Below are positions 11,461 to 23,459 of a DNA stretch of 64,000 nucleotides, in pieces. The translations under genes were made by a program, and so were the position numbers. Source of the stretch: Tolypeutes matacus (lineage: Eukaryota; Chordata; Mammalia; Cingulata; Chlamyphoridae). The stretch covers positions 665,161-729,160 of the forward strand of contig JAKSZT010054583.1 of assembly GCA_026826555.1 (NCBI GenBank), read 5' to 3'. The notes beneath the pieces were generated by a model. The model searched no databases. It had not been told where the DNA came from and saw only the letters and a program-made list of their open reading frames with translations. Each line of letters opens with the position of its first letter. Position 1 is the first letter of the stretch.

Positions 11461-11860
11461 AAAGAAACCATAGCCATATTAAGAAAATGAGTTGCAAGGA
11501 GAGGTAGAGGCATGCATCTACACTTGATCACATAATATTTCTGTGTTCTGACCTTTAAATACAGCCACTTAAGATTGTAACTCTGTATTATTTTTAACAG
11601 AACAAGCATATCAAGAAGTACTGATATGCACTGGAAATTTGTTACTTGTTACTAGGTGAATTTAGACAGAGAGTTGGATCTGGTCTTCATGGTAGAATTA
11701 AACTAGCACCCGAAATGTGGGTTAGACCCCTGCTTGGGTGTGCAGATGGTCTTTCTTTCAGACATTAATCATGTTTGTGGACAAAGACCTCAACCTGTAA
11801 AAAAGACAAATATAAATATTATTTATCTTAAGAATTAAAAATAACAACAAAAAAAATTAA

Positions 11861-12337
11861 ATGGGGTTGTTTGGAGCTGAATGTATCCCAGAAAAACATG
11901 CTCTTAAGCTTAATCCATTTCTGGTATGTCAACCCATGTAAATAGGACCTTTTGATGAGATTACTTCAGTTAAGGTATGGTCCAGGAAGGGCTTTAATCC
12001 TATTACTGGAGTCCTTTAAAAACAGAATGAAACTCTGAGAGAGAAAGCCATGGAGGGAGCAGCCAGAAGCTGAACATCAAGGGAACCTGGATGAGAAGGG
12101 AGAGACCAGGAGATGCCGCCATATGCCTTGCCATGTGACAAACTAAAGATCAAGGATACCCAGCAGCCAGCCCCAGAAAGCCACAGTCTTTAGGGAGAAA
12201 GCATCACCCTGATGAGACCTTGATTTGGACTTTTTTTCTAGCCTCAGCACTGTGTGCCATTAAATCCTCATTTTTTAAGCTAGCCCATTGCTTGGTTTGC
12301 TTGAGCAGCCAAGGAAACAAAAATACTAAAAAGTGAA
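11861..12337 (+). mobile_element. MaLR-like (MLT1-type) LTR
   Basis: Follows the layout of ERVL-MaLR LTRs. The 5' part has 'gtaaataggaccttttgatg' and 'tcctattactggagtccttt'. The middle has 'gagagaaagccatggaggga' and 'gccatatgccttgccatgtg'. The 3' part has 'accttgatttggactttttt', 'ctagcctcagcactgtg' and 'tttttaagctagcccattgc', before a 'gcagccaaggaaac' end. In MLT1/MST/THE LTRs the same slots hold 'ggtgtccttataag', 'cttgatcttggacttcc', 'ataaatttctgttg' and 'ggcagcc'. No internal gag region is seen, so it is probably a solo LTR. Exact ends and TSD not resolved. Confidence 0.7.
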
Positions 12338-13904
12338 TATATTGACCAGGCTGATTACTTTACACTGTATAATTATTTCACAAGTGAATTTTGCTAGAGG
12401 GCTACTTTTTGAGGTAATCAGCTTACTCATAGCACTCTCTTTTGATACCTTTATCTTTAACTATTTCACTTTCTAGGATTATAAATTCCATTTATTTTAC
12501 AAGTAAATCTAGTGAAATGAAAGTGTCAGTTATATGGCTTTTTCATATATTTGTCTGATAAGGTTCAACTAAAACTGACCTTGAAGGAACAGCTTAAAAT
12601 CATATTAGGTCATTTCAGAAAAATGCTTAATTTCAGAATACTGCTGGTTAACAGTTTAGAATATCTGAAAATAATCTTTGGAATTGTTTTTACATTTGGT
12701 TGGTGAAAAAGATTCAACAACGTTTTCCATAAAAATTACTAAAAACAATTAAATTCACATTTTAAAAGTGAGATCTTTGGGGCAGACTTTTTTTTCCACC
12801 AACCTTTTGGGTAATATTTTTAGAAAATTTGGCTTTCATTTTTTGTTTCAATTTATATATTAGAATAGGAAAAACAGTATTTCACATATCTTTTTTTGCA
12901 AGCAGAACTTTGGTATAATTTCCAGTGTAACAACAGGGATAAGGGGCTTCTATTTTGGTAAAATTTATATTAGTAAATTTAGTTTAATTACCTCTTAAAA
13001 TCTGTATTAAGTTCCATATTCTAGATGGTCTCTGATTAAACAAGCTAATGCTATCAATTAGAAATATCACTGTTTATCTTATTTTGAAAATAAGATTAAT
13101 TAAGGGCTTAAGGAAATGCAAGATGTAGTACCTCTAAGATTTGACTCCAATTGTGTATAAAGTATTGTGAGATTATTTGTTTCATTTTTTTAATGTTGTA
13201 GCATGATGTGGTCAATGTTATGTAATTATTAGTAATAACCACATTCCTTGATGTAAAAAACAGTTAATTCCTAGATTATGAGCAGATTGGAAGGGAAATT
13301 AAAGTATATTAGTTCCATAAAAATATTTACTAGAGTTCCATGTATTTGTCTATTACCATACTAAGCAAGGCAATGCTACTATATAAAAAAGTAAGCACAA
13401 AGAATCTTATATAAACATGTGTGCAATTTGAGTCATAATTGGATCTGCTATATTCTGCATTGCTTTTTTTTAACCCTTTGAGCAACATTAGTATTTTTCA
13501 CACTTTTCCACTGGAAGTATCTCTAATGATAGAAACAAGTACTTTTATAACCCCAGTGTTCAACTAATTTGCTACAAAGTGACCCCATGGAATCAAGATT
13601 TTAAAAAAATAATTTTGTGATTTTCTTAAACTCCATATGTATGTCTCTTTTTTAAAAATTATAAAAGCAACATGTTTACAATTCTTTTTACTGAGTAAAA
13701 CATAATCCAGGAAGATGCTCTATATTTATTTTTTTCTTCATGAATTCCATGAGGATATAGCTAAATATCAATAAAAGAGAAAGATTTCTCTGTCATTTAG
13801 ATTCAGCAGGGATGTACAAAATAAGTAGGGGTTTTAGAATTCCTTAAGAGTTCTTTATACCAGTTTATGTAGACCTTTATCACAAAGCAACTTTCATCAG
13901 ATTT
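12338..13904. other. AT-rich non-coding stretch
   Basis: No gene, RNA or clear repeat recognised over about 1.6 kb. It contains no long open frame. Confidence 0.55.
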
Positions 13905-14402
13905 TTTATATAGCTATACCACATTTTATTTAACCATTTACCAGCTGATGTCCATTTGGATTATTTCCACTTTGGGGGCTATTAACAAATAATCCTGCTG
14001 TGAACATTTATATACAAGTTTTTGCATGGACATATGTTTCATTTCTCCTGGGTATACATCTAAGAATAGAATGGCTGGATCATATGGTAATTGTATGGTT
14101 ATCATTTTGAGGAACTGCCAAACTATTTTCCTAACTGGCTGTACCATTTTACAATCTGAACAATAAGGTATAAGGGTTCCAATTTCTCTATATCTTTGGC
14201 AACATTTGTTATTGTCAGCCTTTTTTATGTTAGCCATTGAGTGGGCATGAAATAGTATGTCAGTATGGCCTTGACTTTCATTTCCCTAATGGCTAAAAGT
14301 GTTGAACATCTTTGCATGTTTCATTGGCCATTTCTATATCTTCTTTGGAGAAATGTCTGATCAAATACTTTGTCATTTTTATTTGGCTTAGTTAACTTAT
14401 TT
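13905..14402 (-). mobile_element. Old L1 ORF2 C-terminal fragment
   Basis: On the minus strand this is the end of L1 ORF2. The plus strand shows 'aaccatttaccagctgatgt', 'tgaacatttatatacaagtt', 'tggctggatcatatggtaat' and 'ctaatggctaaaagtgttga', all typical of reverse-complement L1M. The frame at 13938-14237 is a partial ORF2 tail with the block PYDPAILFLDVYPGE. Decayed. Confidence 0.8.
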
Positions 14403-14404
14403 TT

Positions 14405-14997
14405 ATGTGTTTTTGTTATTGGAGAAGTTGTAGGTGTATGGACAAATCATCCAGAAAATACAGAGTTCCCATATAAGCCACCCTTACACAGTTTTTCCTA
14501 TTATTAATAGTTTGCATTAGTGTGGTACCATTGTTACAAATGATAAAACAATATTTTTATAATTATACTATTAATTATTGTCCATGGTTTACATTACAGT
14601 TCACTGTATTGTACAGTCATAAGATTTTTTAAAAATTTATTCTAGTAACATTTATATAACCTAAAATTTCCCCTTTCAACCACATTCAAATATATAATTC
14701 AATGAGTTAATTACATTCACAATGATGTGCTACCATCACAACCACCGATATTGTCCATAACCCCAAACAGAAACTCTGTACCAATTAAGCATTAACTCCC
14801 CTTTCCCTAGCCCCACCCCAGGCCCTGGTAAACTGTATTCTAATTTCTGACTCTATCAATTTGCTTGTTCTAATTATTTCATATGAGGGAGATCATATAC
14901 TATTTGTCCTTTTGTTCGTCTTATTTAACTCAACATGATGTTGTCAAGGTTCATCCATGTTGTCACATGTATAGAACTTCATTCCTGCTTTAGATTT
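14405..14997 (-). mobile_element. L1 3' end fragment
   Basis: Reverse-complement L1 3' UTR followed to the right by the ORF2 end. Key strings are 'gagaagttgtaggtgtatgg', 'acagagttcccatataagcc', 'gcattagtgtggtaccattg', 'gttcactgtattgtacagtc', 'gtaccaattaagcattaact' and 'ggttcatccatgttgtcaca'. A similar 3' UTR recurs at 47757-48460. It is cut at about 14990 where repeat copy A begins. Confidence 0.75.
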
Positions 14998-16480
14998 ACA
15001 GAAAATTAAACCAAAAGTATAGGGAATTCCCATAGAACCCACCCCCACACCCACTCATACAGTTTCCCCTATTATTAACATCTTACTTTAGTATGGTACA
15101 TTTGTTACAATTGATGAACCAATATTGAAACATTGCTACTAACCAAAGTCTATAGTTTACATATGGTTTATACTTTGTGCTGTACAGTTTTATAGGCTTT
15201 GGCATGTATAATGTCATGTGTCCATCACTGCAGTATCATACAGAACAACTTAACTGCCCTAAAAATGCCCTGTGTTCCACCTATTCATCCTTCCCCCTCC
15301 CTTCTGAACCCCTGGCAGCCACTTTCTCTATATCAATGCTACAAGTTCTTCCATTAACACAAGATCATAGCTACAATAAAAATAAATCTATTTTGTTCAT
15401 TGTTTACACTCCACCCTTATGTTTGTTCATTCCTCAGTCTTGAGGGATTTGGGATGATGTCCACTCTGACTGCTTCAGGCTAAGAGGGTACTTAGATCTT
15501 ATGTAGCAGGTAGAGAGAATTGTTTTCCTTCAGTTGAAGAAACTTCTTGTTTTGGGGATGGTACTTGTCCATGATCATCATTTTGCTAGTTGTCCAGGGC
15601 AAGCCCGAAGAACTGGAGAGGAGGAGTTGGCCCCAACTCTGCTGGGATTCAGGGCTCAACTGTCATATGAACACTCCAAAGATGTAAGTCTCTGAGAGAT
15701 ATATTTAACAGGTATATTGAAAATTATAGGTTCAGATAAAATGAATAGAAGAATCATGATTAAGGAAATTATAAATGAGTATAATTATGTTATATTGGGA
15801 AAATAGATTATATATATTCCCAAAGAGGGCCCACTGAGGACCCTATTTCTTGAGGCTGTTACTTGCCTCTGGTGTCTGGGATCCCTAGAGCCATTGGGAG
15901 CACTTCTGTTTGAGGCTTTGTTTACTGTGGCAGTTAATGAAATATGCCTGAGACCTGCATAAGTATAACCTCCAGAATGACCTCCTGGCACACTTTGAAA
16001 TTTCTTAGCCATAAAACCTCTTTTTTATTTAATGTTTCCCCATTTGGGTCAAGGTTTTTCTCCGGACGCATCACTGGTTAACGCTTGGTAATAATCCCTC
16101 AGTGCCAGGGAAGCTTATCCACAGGAGTTATGTTCCACATTGGGGGGAAGGTTGTGAGTTCATTTGCTGAATTTACCTTAGAGAGAGGCCACATGTGAGT
16201 AACAAGGAGGTTTTCAGGAGGAAACTATTAGGCATTAATTATAATTAGGCTAAGTTTCATTTTTACAAGAATAAGGTTCATAAGTACAAGCATTAAAAAT
16301 GAGGGCTTGGCATATTGACCTGTTTTCTTTTGTTAGGCATGGCTTACATATTCCAAAGATCTTTCCCATTTTATTTGAGAAAGTAGCAGTACTTCCCCAG
16401 GGTGGAAGTTTAATATTTTGTTAGCTACTGTTTGGGCCTTTATCAGTCAGAAAAACATGTGACAACACGAATAAATTCAT
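14998..16480 (-). mobile_element. Lineage-type dispersed repeat, copy A
   Basis: One of at least four copies of the same repeat in the window (B 27385-28495, C 31340-32070, D 37186-37985). Read on the minus strand, copy A shares with B the block around 'gggattattaccaag', then 'tttatggctaagaaatttca' and 'ggaggtcattctggaggtta'. At its 3' end it has the UTR-like part around 'gtatggtacatttgttac' (plus strand). The minus frame at 15785-16012 begins MAKKFQSVPGGHSGGYTYAG and aligns with a frame in copy B. The A-rich 3' ends and variable 5' lengths suggest LINE-style retroposition. The type is familiar from Xenarthra, but I cannot name the family with certainty. Confidence 0.65.
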
Positions 16481-17029
16481 TTCCTATAGAAGTATGCTTT
16501 AGGCGCATTTTCCTCATATATCACTCCAGTATCAACATCCTGTACTAGTGACATACCTTTGTTATAGATCCTGAAAGAATATTCTTATATTTTATTCTTA
16601 ACCACAATCCTCAGGCACCCCAGAATACACTAAGTTATACAGTCACTCATTTTATCCTCTAGCTTTTCTTCAAGTATCATGGATGGCCCCAAAATTACCC
16701 GTTCAACCACATTAACACACTTCAGCACTGTTAATTAAACTCATATTGCTGCACTACCATTATCTCCATCCATTTCCAAATGGTTACAATCAATCTAATT
16801 ATAAATTCTGCATAAATTAAGCATTGGTGCACCAATCCCTCCTCCCCTTCTATCTCCTGGTAACCTATCTTTCAGACTCTACCTTCATGAGTCTGCTCAC
16901 TATCCTGAGCTCATATCAGTGGGATCATGCAAAATCTGTCCTTTTGTGTCTGGCTTATTTCACTCAACATAAGGTTCTTGAGATTCATTTATGTTGTCAC
17001 ATGTGTCAATACTGTATTCCTTCTTACAG

Positions 17030-20000
17030 CTGAATAATATTCCACTGTACATATAGATCACATTTTGTTTATCCATTCATCTGTTGATGGACATCTGGGT
17101 TACTTCCATCTTTTGGCAGTTGTGAATAATGCTGTGAACATTGGTGTGCATATTTCTGTTTATGTCCCTGCTTTTAGTTCTTCTGGGTATAAATCTAGTA
17201 GTGGGATTGCTGAATCATATGGCAATTCTATATTTAGCTTCCTGAGGAACTGCCAAACTGTCCTCCACAATGGCTGCACCATTTTACGTTCCCACCAGCA
17301 GTAAATGAGCATTTCTTATTTCTCCACATCCTCTCCAACTCTTGTATTTTTCTGTTTTGTTAATAGCAGCCAGTCTAATAAGTGTGAAATGATATCTAAT
17401 TGTGCTTTTTTGATTTGCATTTCCATAATAGCTAGTGATGTTGATCATCTTTTCGTGTGCTTTTTAGACACCCATATTTCCTCTTTGGAAAAGTTTCTTG
17501 CCCATTTTTAAAAGGGTTGTTTATCTTTTTATTATTTATTTGTAGAATTTCTTTATATGTGCTGGATATTAGACCCTTATTGGATATGTACTTTGCAAAT
17601 ATATTCTCCCATTGAGTAGGCTGGCTTTTCTGTTTCTTTTCAAACTCCTTTGAAGCCCAAAGGTTTTAATTCTGAGGAGGTCCCATCTATGTATTTTTTC
17701 TTTTTTCTTTGCTCGTACTTTGTGTGTAAGTTTATGAAACCATTGCCTACCTCAGGATCTTGTAGATGCTTTCCTACATTATCTTCTAGGTGCTTTATGG
17801 TCCTGGCTCCTATATTTAGGTCTTTGGTCCATCTTGAGGTAATTTTTTTGTATAGGGCATGAGATAGGGATCCTTTTTCATTCTTTTGGATATGGGTACC
17901 CATTTCCTCCAGCAACATTTGTCCCTGTTGAGTTGACTTAGCAGCCTTCTTGAATATTGGTTGGCCATAGATGTATAGGTCTATTTTTGAACTCTCAATT
18001 CAGTTCCATTGGTCAATATGTCTATCTTTGTGCCAATACCATGCTGTTTAGACCCCCTTTAGCTTTCTGGTATGCTTTAAAGTCAGGTAGCATGAGTCCA
18101 CCAACTTTGGGTTTTTTCTTCAAGATATTTTTGGCTATTTGGGGTCCCTTAACATTCCAAATAAATTGGATAATTGGCTCTTCTATTTCTGTAAAAAAGG
18201 CTTTTGTAATTTTTATTGGGATTACATTGTACCTGTAAATCAATTTGGGTAGAATTGACATCTCAATGATATTTAGTCTTCCAATCCATGAAAATGGAAT
18301 AGCTTTCTATTTATATAGGTCTTCTTGGACTTCTCTTATCAGTGTCGTGTAGTTTCTGTGTATAAGTCCTTTATATCTTTTGTTAAGTTTATTCCTAGAT
18401 ATTTGATTCTTTTACTTGCTGCTGTATATGGAATATTTTCTTGATTTCCTCCTCAGATTGCTTATTACTAGTGTAAAGCAACACTATGGATTTTTGCATG
18501 TTGACCTTATATCTCACCACTTTACTGAACTTGTTTATCAGCTCTAGTAATTTTGTTAAAGATTTTTCAGGATTTTCTATATATAGGACCATGTCATCTG
18601 CAAATAGGGAAAGCTTTACTTCTTTCTTTCCAATTTGGATGTGTTTATTTCTTTTTCTTACCTAAGTGCTCTAGTAAGAACTTCTAACACTATGTTGAAT
18701 AAGAGTGGTGACAGTGGGCATCTTTGTCTTGTTTCCAATCTTAGAGGAAAAACCTTTGGCCTGTTACCCTTGAGTATGATGTTAGCTGTGGGCTTTTCAT
18801 ATATGCCCTTTATCATGTTTAGGAAGTTTCCTGCTATTCCTATTATTCCTATCTTTCAAAGTGTTTTTATCAAGAAGGGATGCTGAATTTTGTTGAATGC
18901 CTTTTCTGCATCAATAGAGATGATGAAGTGATTTTTCTCCTTTGATCTGCTAATGTGGTGTATTACCTTTATTAATTTTCTTATGTTAAACCATCCTTGC
19001 ATATGTAAGATAAAACCCACTTGATCATGATGCATAATTCTTTTGATGTGTTGTTGGATTCAATTTGCAAGTATTTTGTTGAAGATTTTTGTATCTAAGT
19101 TCATTGGAGCAATTGGTATGTAATTTTCTTGTTTTTGTAGCCTCTTTATGTGGATTTGGTATTAGGGTAATGTTGGTATTATAGAATGAGTTTGATAGCA
19201 TTTAAACAGCATTGATATAGTTGGGTTTTTTTTTTTTTTTTCAGAATGATTGGTAAAATTCACCTGTGAAGCCATCTGGTCCTGGAATTTTCTTTGTTGG
19301 GAGGTTTTGATGACTCAGTTTTGATGACTGATTCAATATCATTACTTGTGATTGATTTGTTTTTTTTCTTTCATCAGTATATGTTTCTCATGTGTATCTA
19401 GGAATTTGTCCATTTCTTCTAAGTTGCCGAACATATTGGTATACAATTTTTCATACTACCCTCTTATGATATGCTTTATTTCTGTGGAGTCAGTGATAAT
19501 GTCCTCTCTCACTGCTGATTTTATTTATTTGCATCTTTCTTTTTTTTTTTCAGTCTAGCTAAAGTTTGTCAATTTTATTAATCTTCTCAAAAAAAAAAAC
19601 CAACAGCTTTTAGTTTTCTTAATTCTCCCTTTTGTTTTTTTAATTCTCAGTTTCATTTAATTCTGTTCTAATCTTTGTTATTTCTTTCCTTCCTTTGAGA
19701 TTGTTTTGCTGTTCTTTTATAGTTCCTCCAGATGTGCAGTTAGGCTTTTCATTTCTACTTTATAAATGCAGTCACTTAGGGCTATAAAAATTTCTCTATC
19801 AGCATTGCCTTCTCTGCATCCTGTAAGTTTTAATATGTTGTATTGCTGTGTTGTCATTTTCATTCACTTTGAAATATTTACTGATTTCTCTTGCACTTTT
19901 CTCCTTATCCCACTGATTGATTGTGTTGTTACCTTCAAATATATTTGTGAATTTTCCATTTCTCTCATATTATTGTTTCATGGCTTCATTTTGTGGTGGT

Positions 20001-20765
20001 CAGAGAAGGTGCTTTGTATAATATCAATCTTTCTAAATTTATTGAGACTTGTTCTCCATATATTATGAATTTTCCCTTTTTGATCCATTGTTGATTTCAC
20101 ACTTCATTCCATTATGATCAGAAAAAATGTTCTGTATAATTTCAAACTTTTTTAGTTTATTGAGACCTGTCTTGTGACCCAACATGTGGTCTAGCCTGGG
20201 GAATGATCTATGAGTGCTTGAGAATAATGTATACCCTGCCGTTTTGGGGTACAATGTTCTGAATATGTCTATTAGGACAAGTCCCTCTAAACATATTATT
20301 CAAGATCTCTGTTTCTTTATTGATCCTCAGTGTAGATGTTCTGTTTATTGCTGAGAGTGGTATATTGAAGTCCCTCACTATGATGGTAGAGGCATATATT
20401 TCTTCCCTAAGTTTGCCAGTGTTTGCCTCATGTATTTTGGGATGCTCTGATTAGGTGCATAAATATTTATAACTGTTCTTTCTTCTTGGTAGATTGTCCT
20501 TTTTATTAATATATAATGTCCTTCTTTGTCATAACAATTTTGCATTTAAAATCTATTTTCTCCAATATTAGTATAGCTACTTCAGCCCTTTTTTGGTTAC
20601 TGTTTGTGTGGAAAATCATTTTCCAGCCTTTCACTTGCAACCTATCTGTGTCATTGGGTCAAAGATGAGTCTTTTCTTGGCAGGATATAAATGTGTCATA
20701 TTTTTTATCCAGTTTGTGTCTCTTAATTGGGGAGTTTAATCCATTAAATTTCAATGTTATTACTT
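17030..20765 (-). pseudogene. L1 ORF2 pseudogene, near full length
   Basis: About 3.7 kb, close to the usual ORF2 length of about 3.8 kb. Visible in N-to-C order on the minus strand: the start region with NGLNSPIKRH-like sequence near 20740; an endonuclease region with a partial internal duplication at 19980-20175; the reverse transcriptase with the FADDM catalytic motif at 18591-18605, continuing into [19 protein letters not shown] (18395-18592 frame); [20 protein letters not shown] (18022-18261 frame); and SRWTKDLNIGARTIKHLEDN (17640-17918 frame). Multiple stops and frameshifts separate these pieces. Confidence 0.9.
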
Positions 20766-20884
20766 GTAAAGGCAGGGCTTACTTTAGCCATTTTTTCTTT
20801 AGGCTTATATATGTCATATTTTATTTTTGTTTCTCTTTTTATCTTTTAGTTACCCTTACTAATAATCCTCCTTTTTATACTCTC

Positions 20885-21829
20885 TTCCAAACTTCTCTCT
20901 CCTCCATTCAGAACTCCATTTAGTATTTCTTACAGAGCAGGACTCTTGTTGACAAATTCTCTCAACTTCTGTTTATCTGTGAATATTTTGATCTTTCCCT
21001 CCTTTTTGAAGGACAGTTTTGCTGGATACAGCATTTTTGTCTGGCATTTTTTTTTCTTTCAGCACCTTAATTATGTCATACCACTGCCTTCTCATCTCCA
21101 TGGTTTCAGATGAGAAATCAGCACAATCTTATTAAGCATCCCTTATATGTGATGAATCTCTTTTCTCTTGCTGTTGTCTGGATTCTCTCTTTATCTTTGG
21201 CATTTGACAATCTGATTAGTATGTGTCTTAGAGTAAGCCTACTAGGGTTTATTCTGTTTGGAGTATGCTGCACTTCCTAGACGTGTACATCCATGTCCCT
21301 CATAAGAGTTGGGAATTTTTTAGCCCTTATTTCCTCACTACTCCTTCTGCCCCTTTTTGTTTTTGTTCTCCTTCTGAGACACCCATAATGCATATTTTTG
21401 TGTGTCTCATACTGTCATTCAGTTCCCTGGGTCTCTGTTAAAAATGTTCCTTTTTTTTTTTTTTCTCTGTATATCTGTTCTATCTGTGCTATCTCAGATG
21501 TCCTATCTTCCAGTTCACTAATTCTTTCCTCTGCTGTTGTGTGATTCTAGTGTATTTTCAATTTATTCCATTGTGACTTTCATTACCATAATATCTGATA
21601 TTTTTTAAGGTATGTTTACAGTTTTTCCTGTGTGTTTACCCAGTGTCTTCTTAATATCCTTGATCTCTTCCCTCATCTCACTGAATTGATTTAGGAGATC
21701 TGTTTGTATATCTTTGATTAGATATTTCATATTCTGCATCTTCTCCTTCTTTTTAGTTTGTTTATATGACTGGGCCATATCTTCTTGTTTCTTAGTATGG
21801 CTTGTAATTTTTTGCTGATGTCTAGGCAT
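20885..21829 (-). pseudogene. L1 ORF1 pseudogene
   Basis: ORF1 encodes the RNA-binding chaperone that forms L1 ribonucleoprotein trimers. A start-like ATG at 21829 opens a 74-codon frame (MPRHQQKITSH...) that goes into a lysine/glutamate heptad-like coiled coil (EMREEIKDIKKTLGKHTGK). Downstream, broken frames keep the motif ERISELEDR-like near 21520 and C-terminal 'TDKQKLREFVNKSPAL' near 20960. An A/T tract at 21450-21464 and several stops interrupt it. The length from start to end (about 945 bp) fits ORF1. Confidence 0.85.
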
Positions 21830-21984
21830 CTGTTTATCTTGATGGATTTATTCTGTTGGCAAGTTTCTCTTTCTTGCTTAGGGTTTTATTTATTTGGCTT
21901 TGTGTTAAGGGTCTTCTTTAACACTTGGTTCCATTTGTTCAGAATCTTTGGAATTGTCCATGTTTAATTGAAAACATAAGAGAA

Positions 21985-22125
21985 CAGCAACAACAACAAA
22001 AAAGAAAGAAGTAAAAGGAAAAAATACAAGACAAACAGGAAGATAAAAAGAAATGAAGGATAAAGAGGAAAGGAAGAAAGAAAAAGGAAGAGGAAGAGAG
22101 AAAGAAGAAAGAAAAAGACATAATA
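21985..22125 (+). repeat. Polypurine tract
   Basis: About 140 bases almost wholly A and G on the plus strand, rich in GAAA, GGAA and AGGAAG units. A polypurine tract is a known feature of mammalian L1 3' UTRs, and an L1 3' UTR follows directly in the same orientation. The open frames across it are low-complexity K/E/R or F/S/L runs. Confidence 0.8.
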
Positions 22126-22129
22126 AACA

Positions 22130-23012
22130 AAAAAGGGAACTTCTGCTTAATGTGTGTACAATTTTTAATAAGGTTTATGGTAAAAGTGTGGAAATGAATA
22201 GAGTTGATGTTATAAGTAACACTGCAGATTTACAAATGTGATTGTGGCTGAGAGGGGGTAGTCTGTGGATGTAAATGTGAATTGAATGCTAGCTATAGAA
22301 TAATCTAGGAAATGTATAATATATTGATTTCAGTGGTAGATGAAGATTGTGGTTAATAGTATAAATATAAGAATGTTCTTTTATTAAAAAATGTTAAGAA
22401 TATGGTGACACAGGGAAAATTACAACTAATGTAACTTAATACAGTAATATTGTAATTGTTTTTCAGCAATGGCAAAGAAGATATATCAATTCTAAGGGGC
22501 AGCAATAGAAGGGTGTAAGGGAAAGGATATATGAAGGTTGGATGGAATTTTTCCTTTTGGAGTAATGAAAATGTTCTAATATTGACTGAGGTGATGACAA
22601 CACAACTCTGTGATGAAAATGAGAGCCAATTAGCATATACTTTGAATTGACTACAGAAAACATGGGACTGTATAACACAGGGAATGCAGTGGTAGAAGAT
22701 AGTCTGTGGTTAACAGAACAAATATGAGAACATTCTCTTATGAGCTATAACAAATATATAATACTAATACAGGGTGTTAATAATCAGATGGGTTGGGGGA
22801 AAATACACCAAATGTAAGATATGGACTATAGTTAGTTCATAGTTTGTAACAAATGTTTCACAACAATGCAAGGTGCTGGTGGTGGGGTGATGTATGGGAG
22901 CCTTGTATGATGCTATGCATGTTTGTCTTGTAAGTTCACAACTTTTACTTTACACTTTCTGTTTATATATGTGCATGTATGTATAGTATACTTACATAAA
23001 ATTTTATGAAAA
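22130..23012 (+). mobile_element. L1 3' UTR, opposite orientation to the flanking L1
   Basis: Plus-strand lineage-type L1 3' UTR: 'agtctgtggatgtaaatgtg', 'gctagctatagaataatcta', 'ttacaactaatgtaacttaa', 'cctttggagtaatgaaaatg'-like text near 22555 and 'caacacaactctgtgatgaa'. The 3' UTR theme is then repeated from about 22640 ('gactatagttagttcatag'). It ends in an A-rich stretch near 23008. It lies between ORF1 of the minus-strand L1 and that element's GC-rich 5' region. Confidence 0.75.
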
Positions 23013-23029
23013 AAAAGTAAAAGAAGAGA

Positions 23030-23455
23030 GAGAAAATAAAAGGGCCTCCTTCTCAGGCCACAGACTTCCCTCTAGGTTCCTCCTTGTTGGCAGCCCATGC
23101 CCATCAATCAATAATCCTGCAGCCCACCTCTCCACAGATACCTGGATGAAGAAAAGGAGAAAAAATGAAAAAAGGAAGAAAAAAAAACACACACTCACAC
23201 ACACAAAACGGGCCTTGCTTGCAAGCCTCTAGCATCTGGTGAGATCTCCCTGGCCAGCTGTGTTGCCTCTTGTCCCACCGCTCCTGCAGTGCCATTGGGC
23301 ACCCTTTCACTGCCCTGATTGCCCCACAGCCTGCTACTCGCCCAGTATCTGGCTGGTGCCCCATCCCTGGATGGATTGCCCCATGGCCTGCTGCTCCCTG
23401 GGTGCCTGGCTGGGCACCTCCTCACCGGCCTGATTGTCTGGTGACTCCCCATTAG
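23030..23455 (-). mobile_element. GC-rich L1 5' UTR-like region with ~57-bp units
   Basis: A sharp GC-rich island in an AT-rich window. It contains imperfect tandem units: the anchor 'gattgcccca' recurs at 23317 and 23374, with a diverged third copy at 23432, a period of 57-58 bp. A 'gg(t)gcacc/ggtgcccc' anchor repeats in step. Several short frames on both strands cross it and reflect the repeats (for example minus PARYWASSRLWGN), not a gene. Placement upstream of a minus-strand ORF1 suggests promoter/5' UTR sequence of that L1. A short CA run lies at 23190-23210. Confidence 0.55.
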
Positions 23456-23459
23456 ATTT

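Larger units (their letters stand above)
16620..21970 (-). mobile_element. Nearly complete L1 (3' UTR, ORF2, ORF1)
   Basis: Reading leftwards from 21970 come the ORF1 start, the ORF1 C-terminal region, ORF2 endonuclease, reverse transcriptase, C-terminal region and 3' UTR, all in L1 order over about 5.3 kb. A GC-rich 5' region belonging to it probably continues at 23030-23455. Between these lies a plus-strand L1 3' UTR that seems to be a separate insertion. Stops and frameshifts are common in every frame, so it is inactive, but it is the most complete L1 here. Confidence 0.88.

Noticed and set aside
23104..23455. Overlapping frames of 60-86 codons in the GC-rich island
   Set aside because: They arise from the ~57-bp tandem units on both strands; no protein family recognised.
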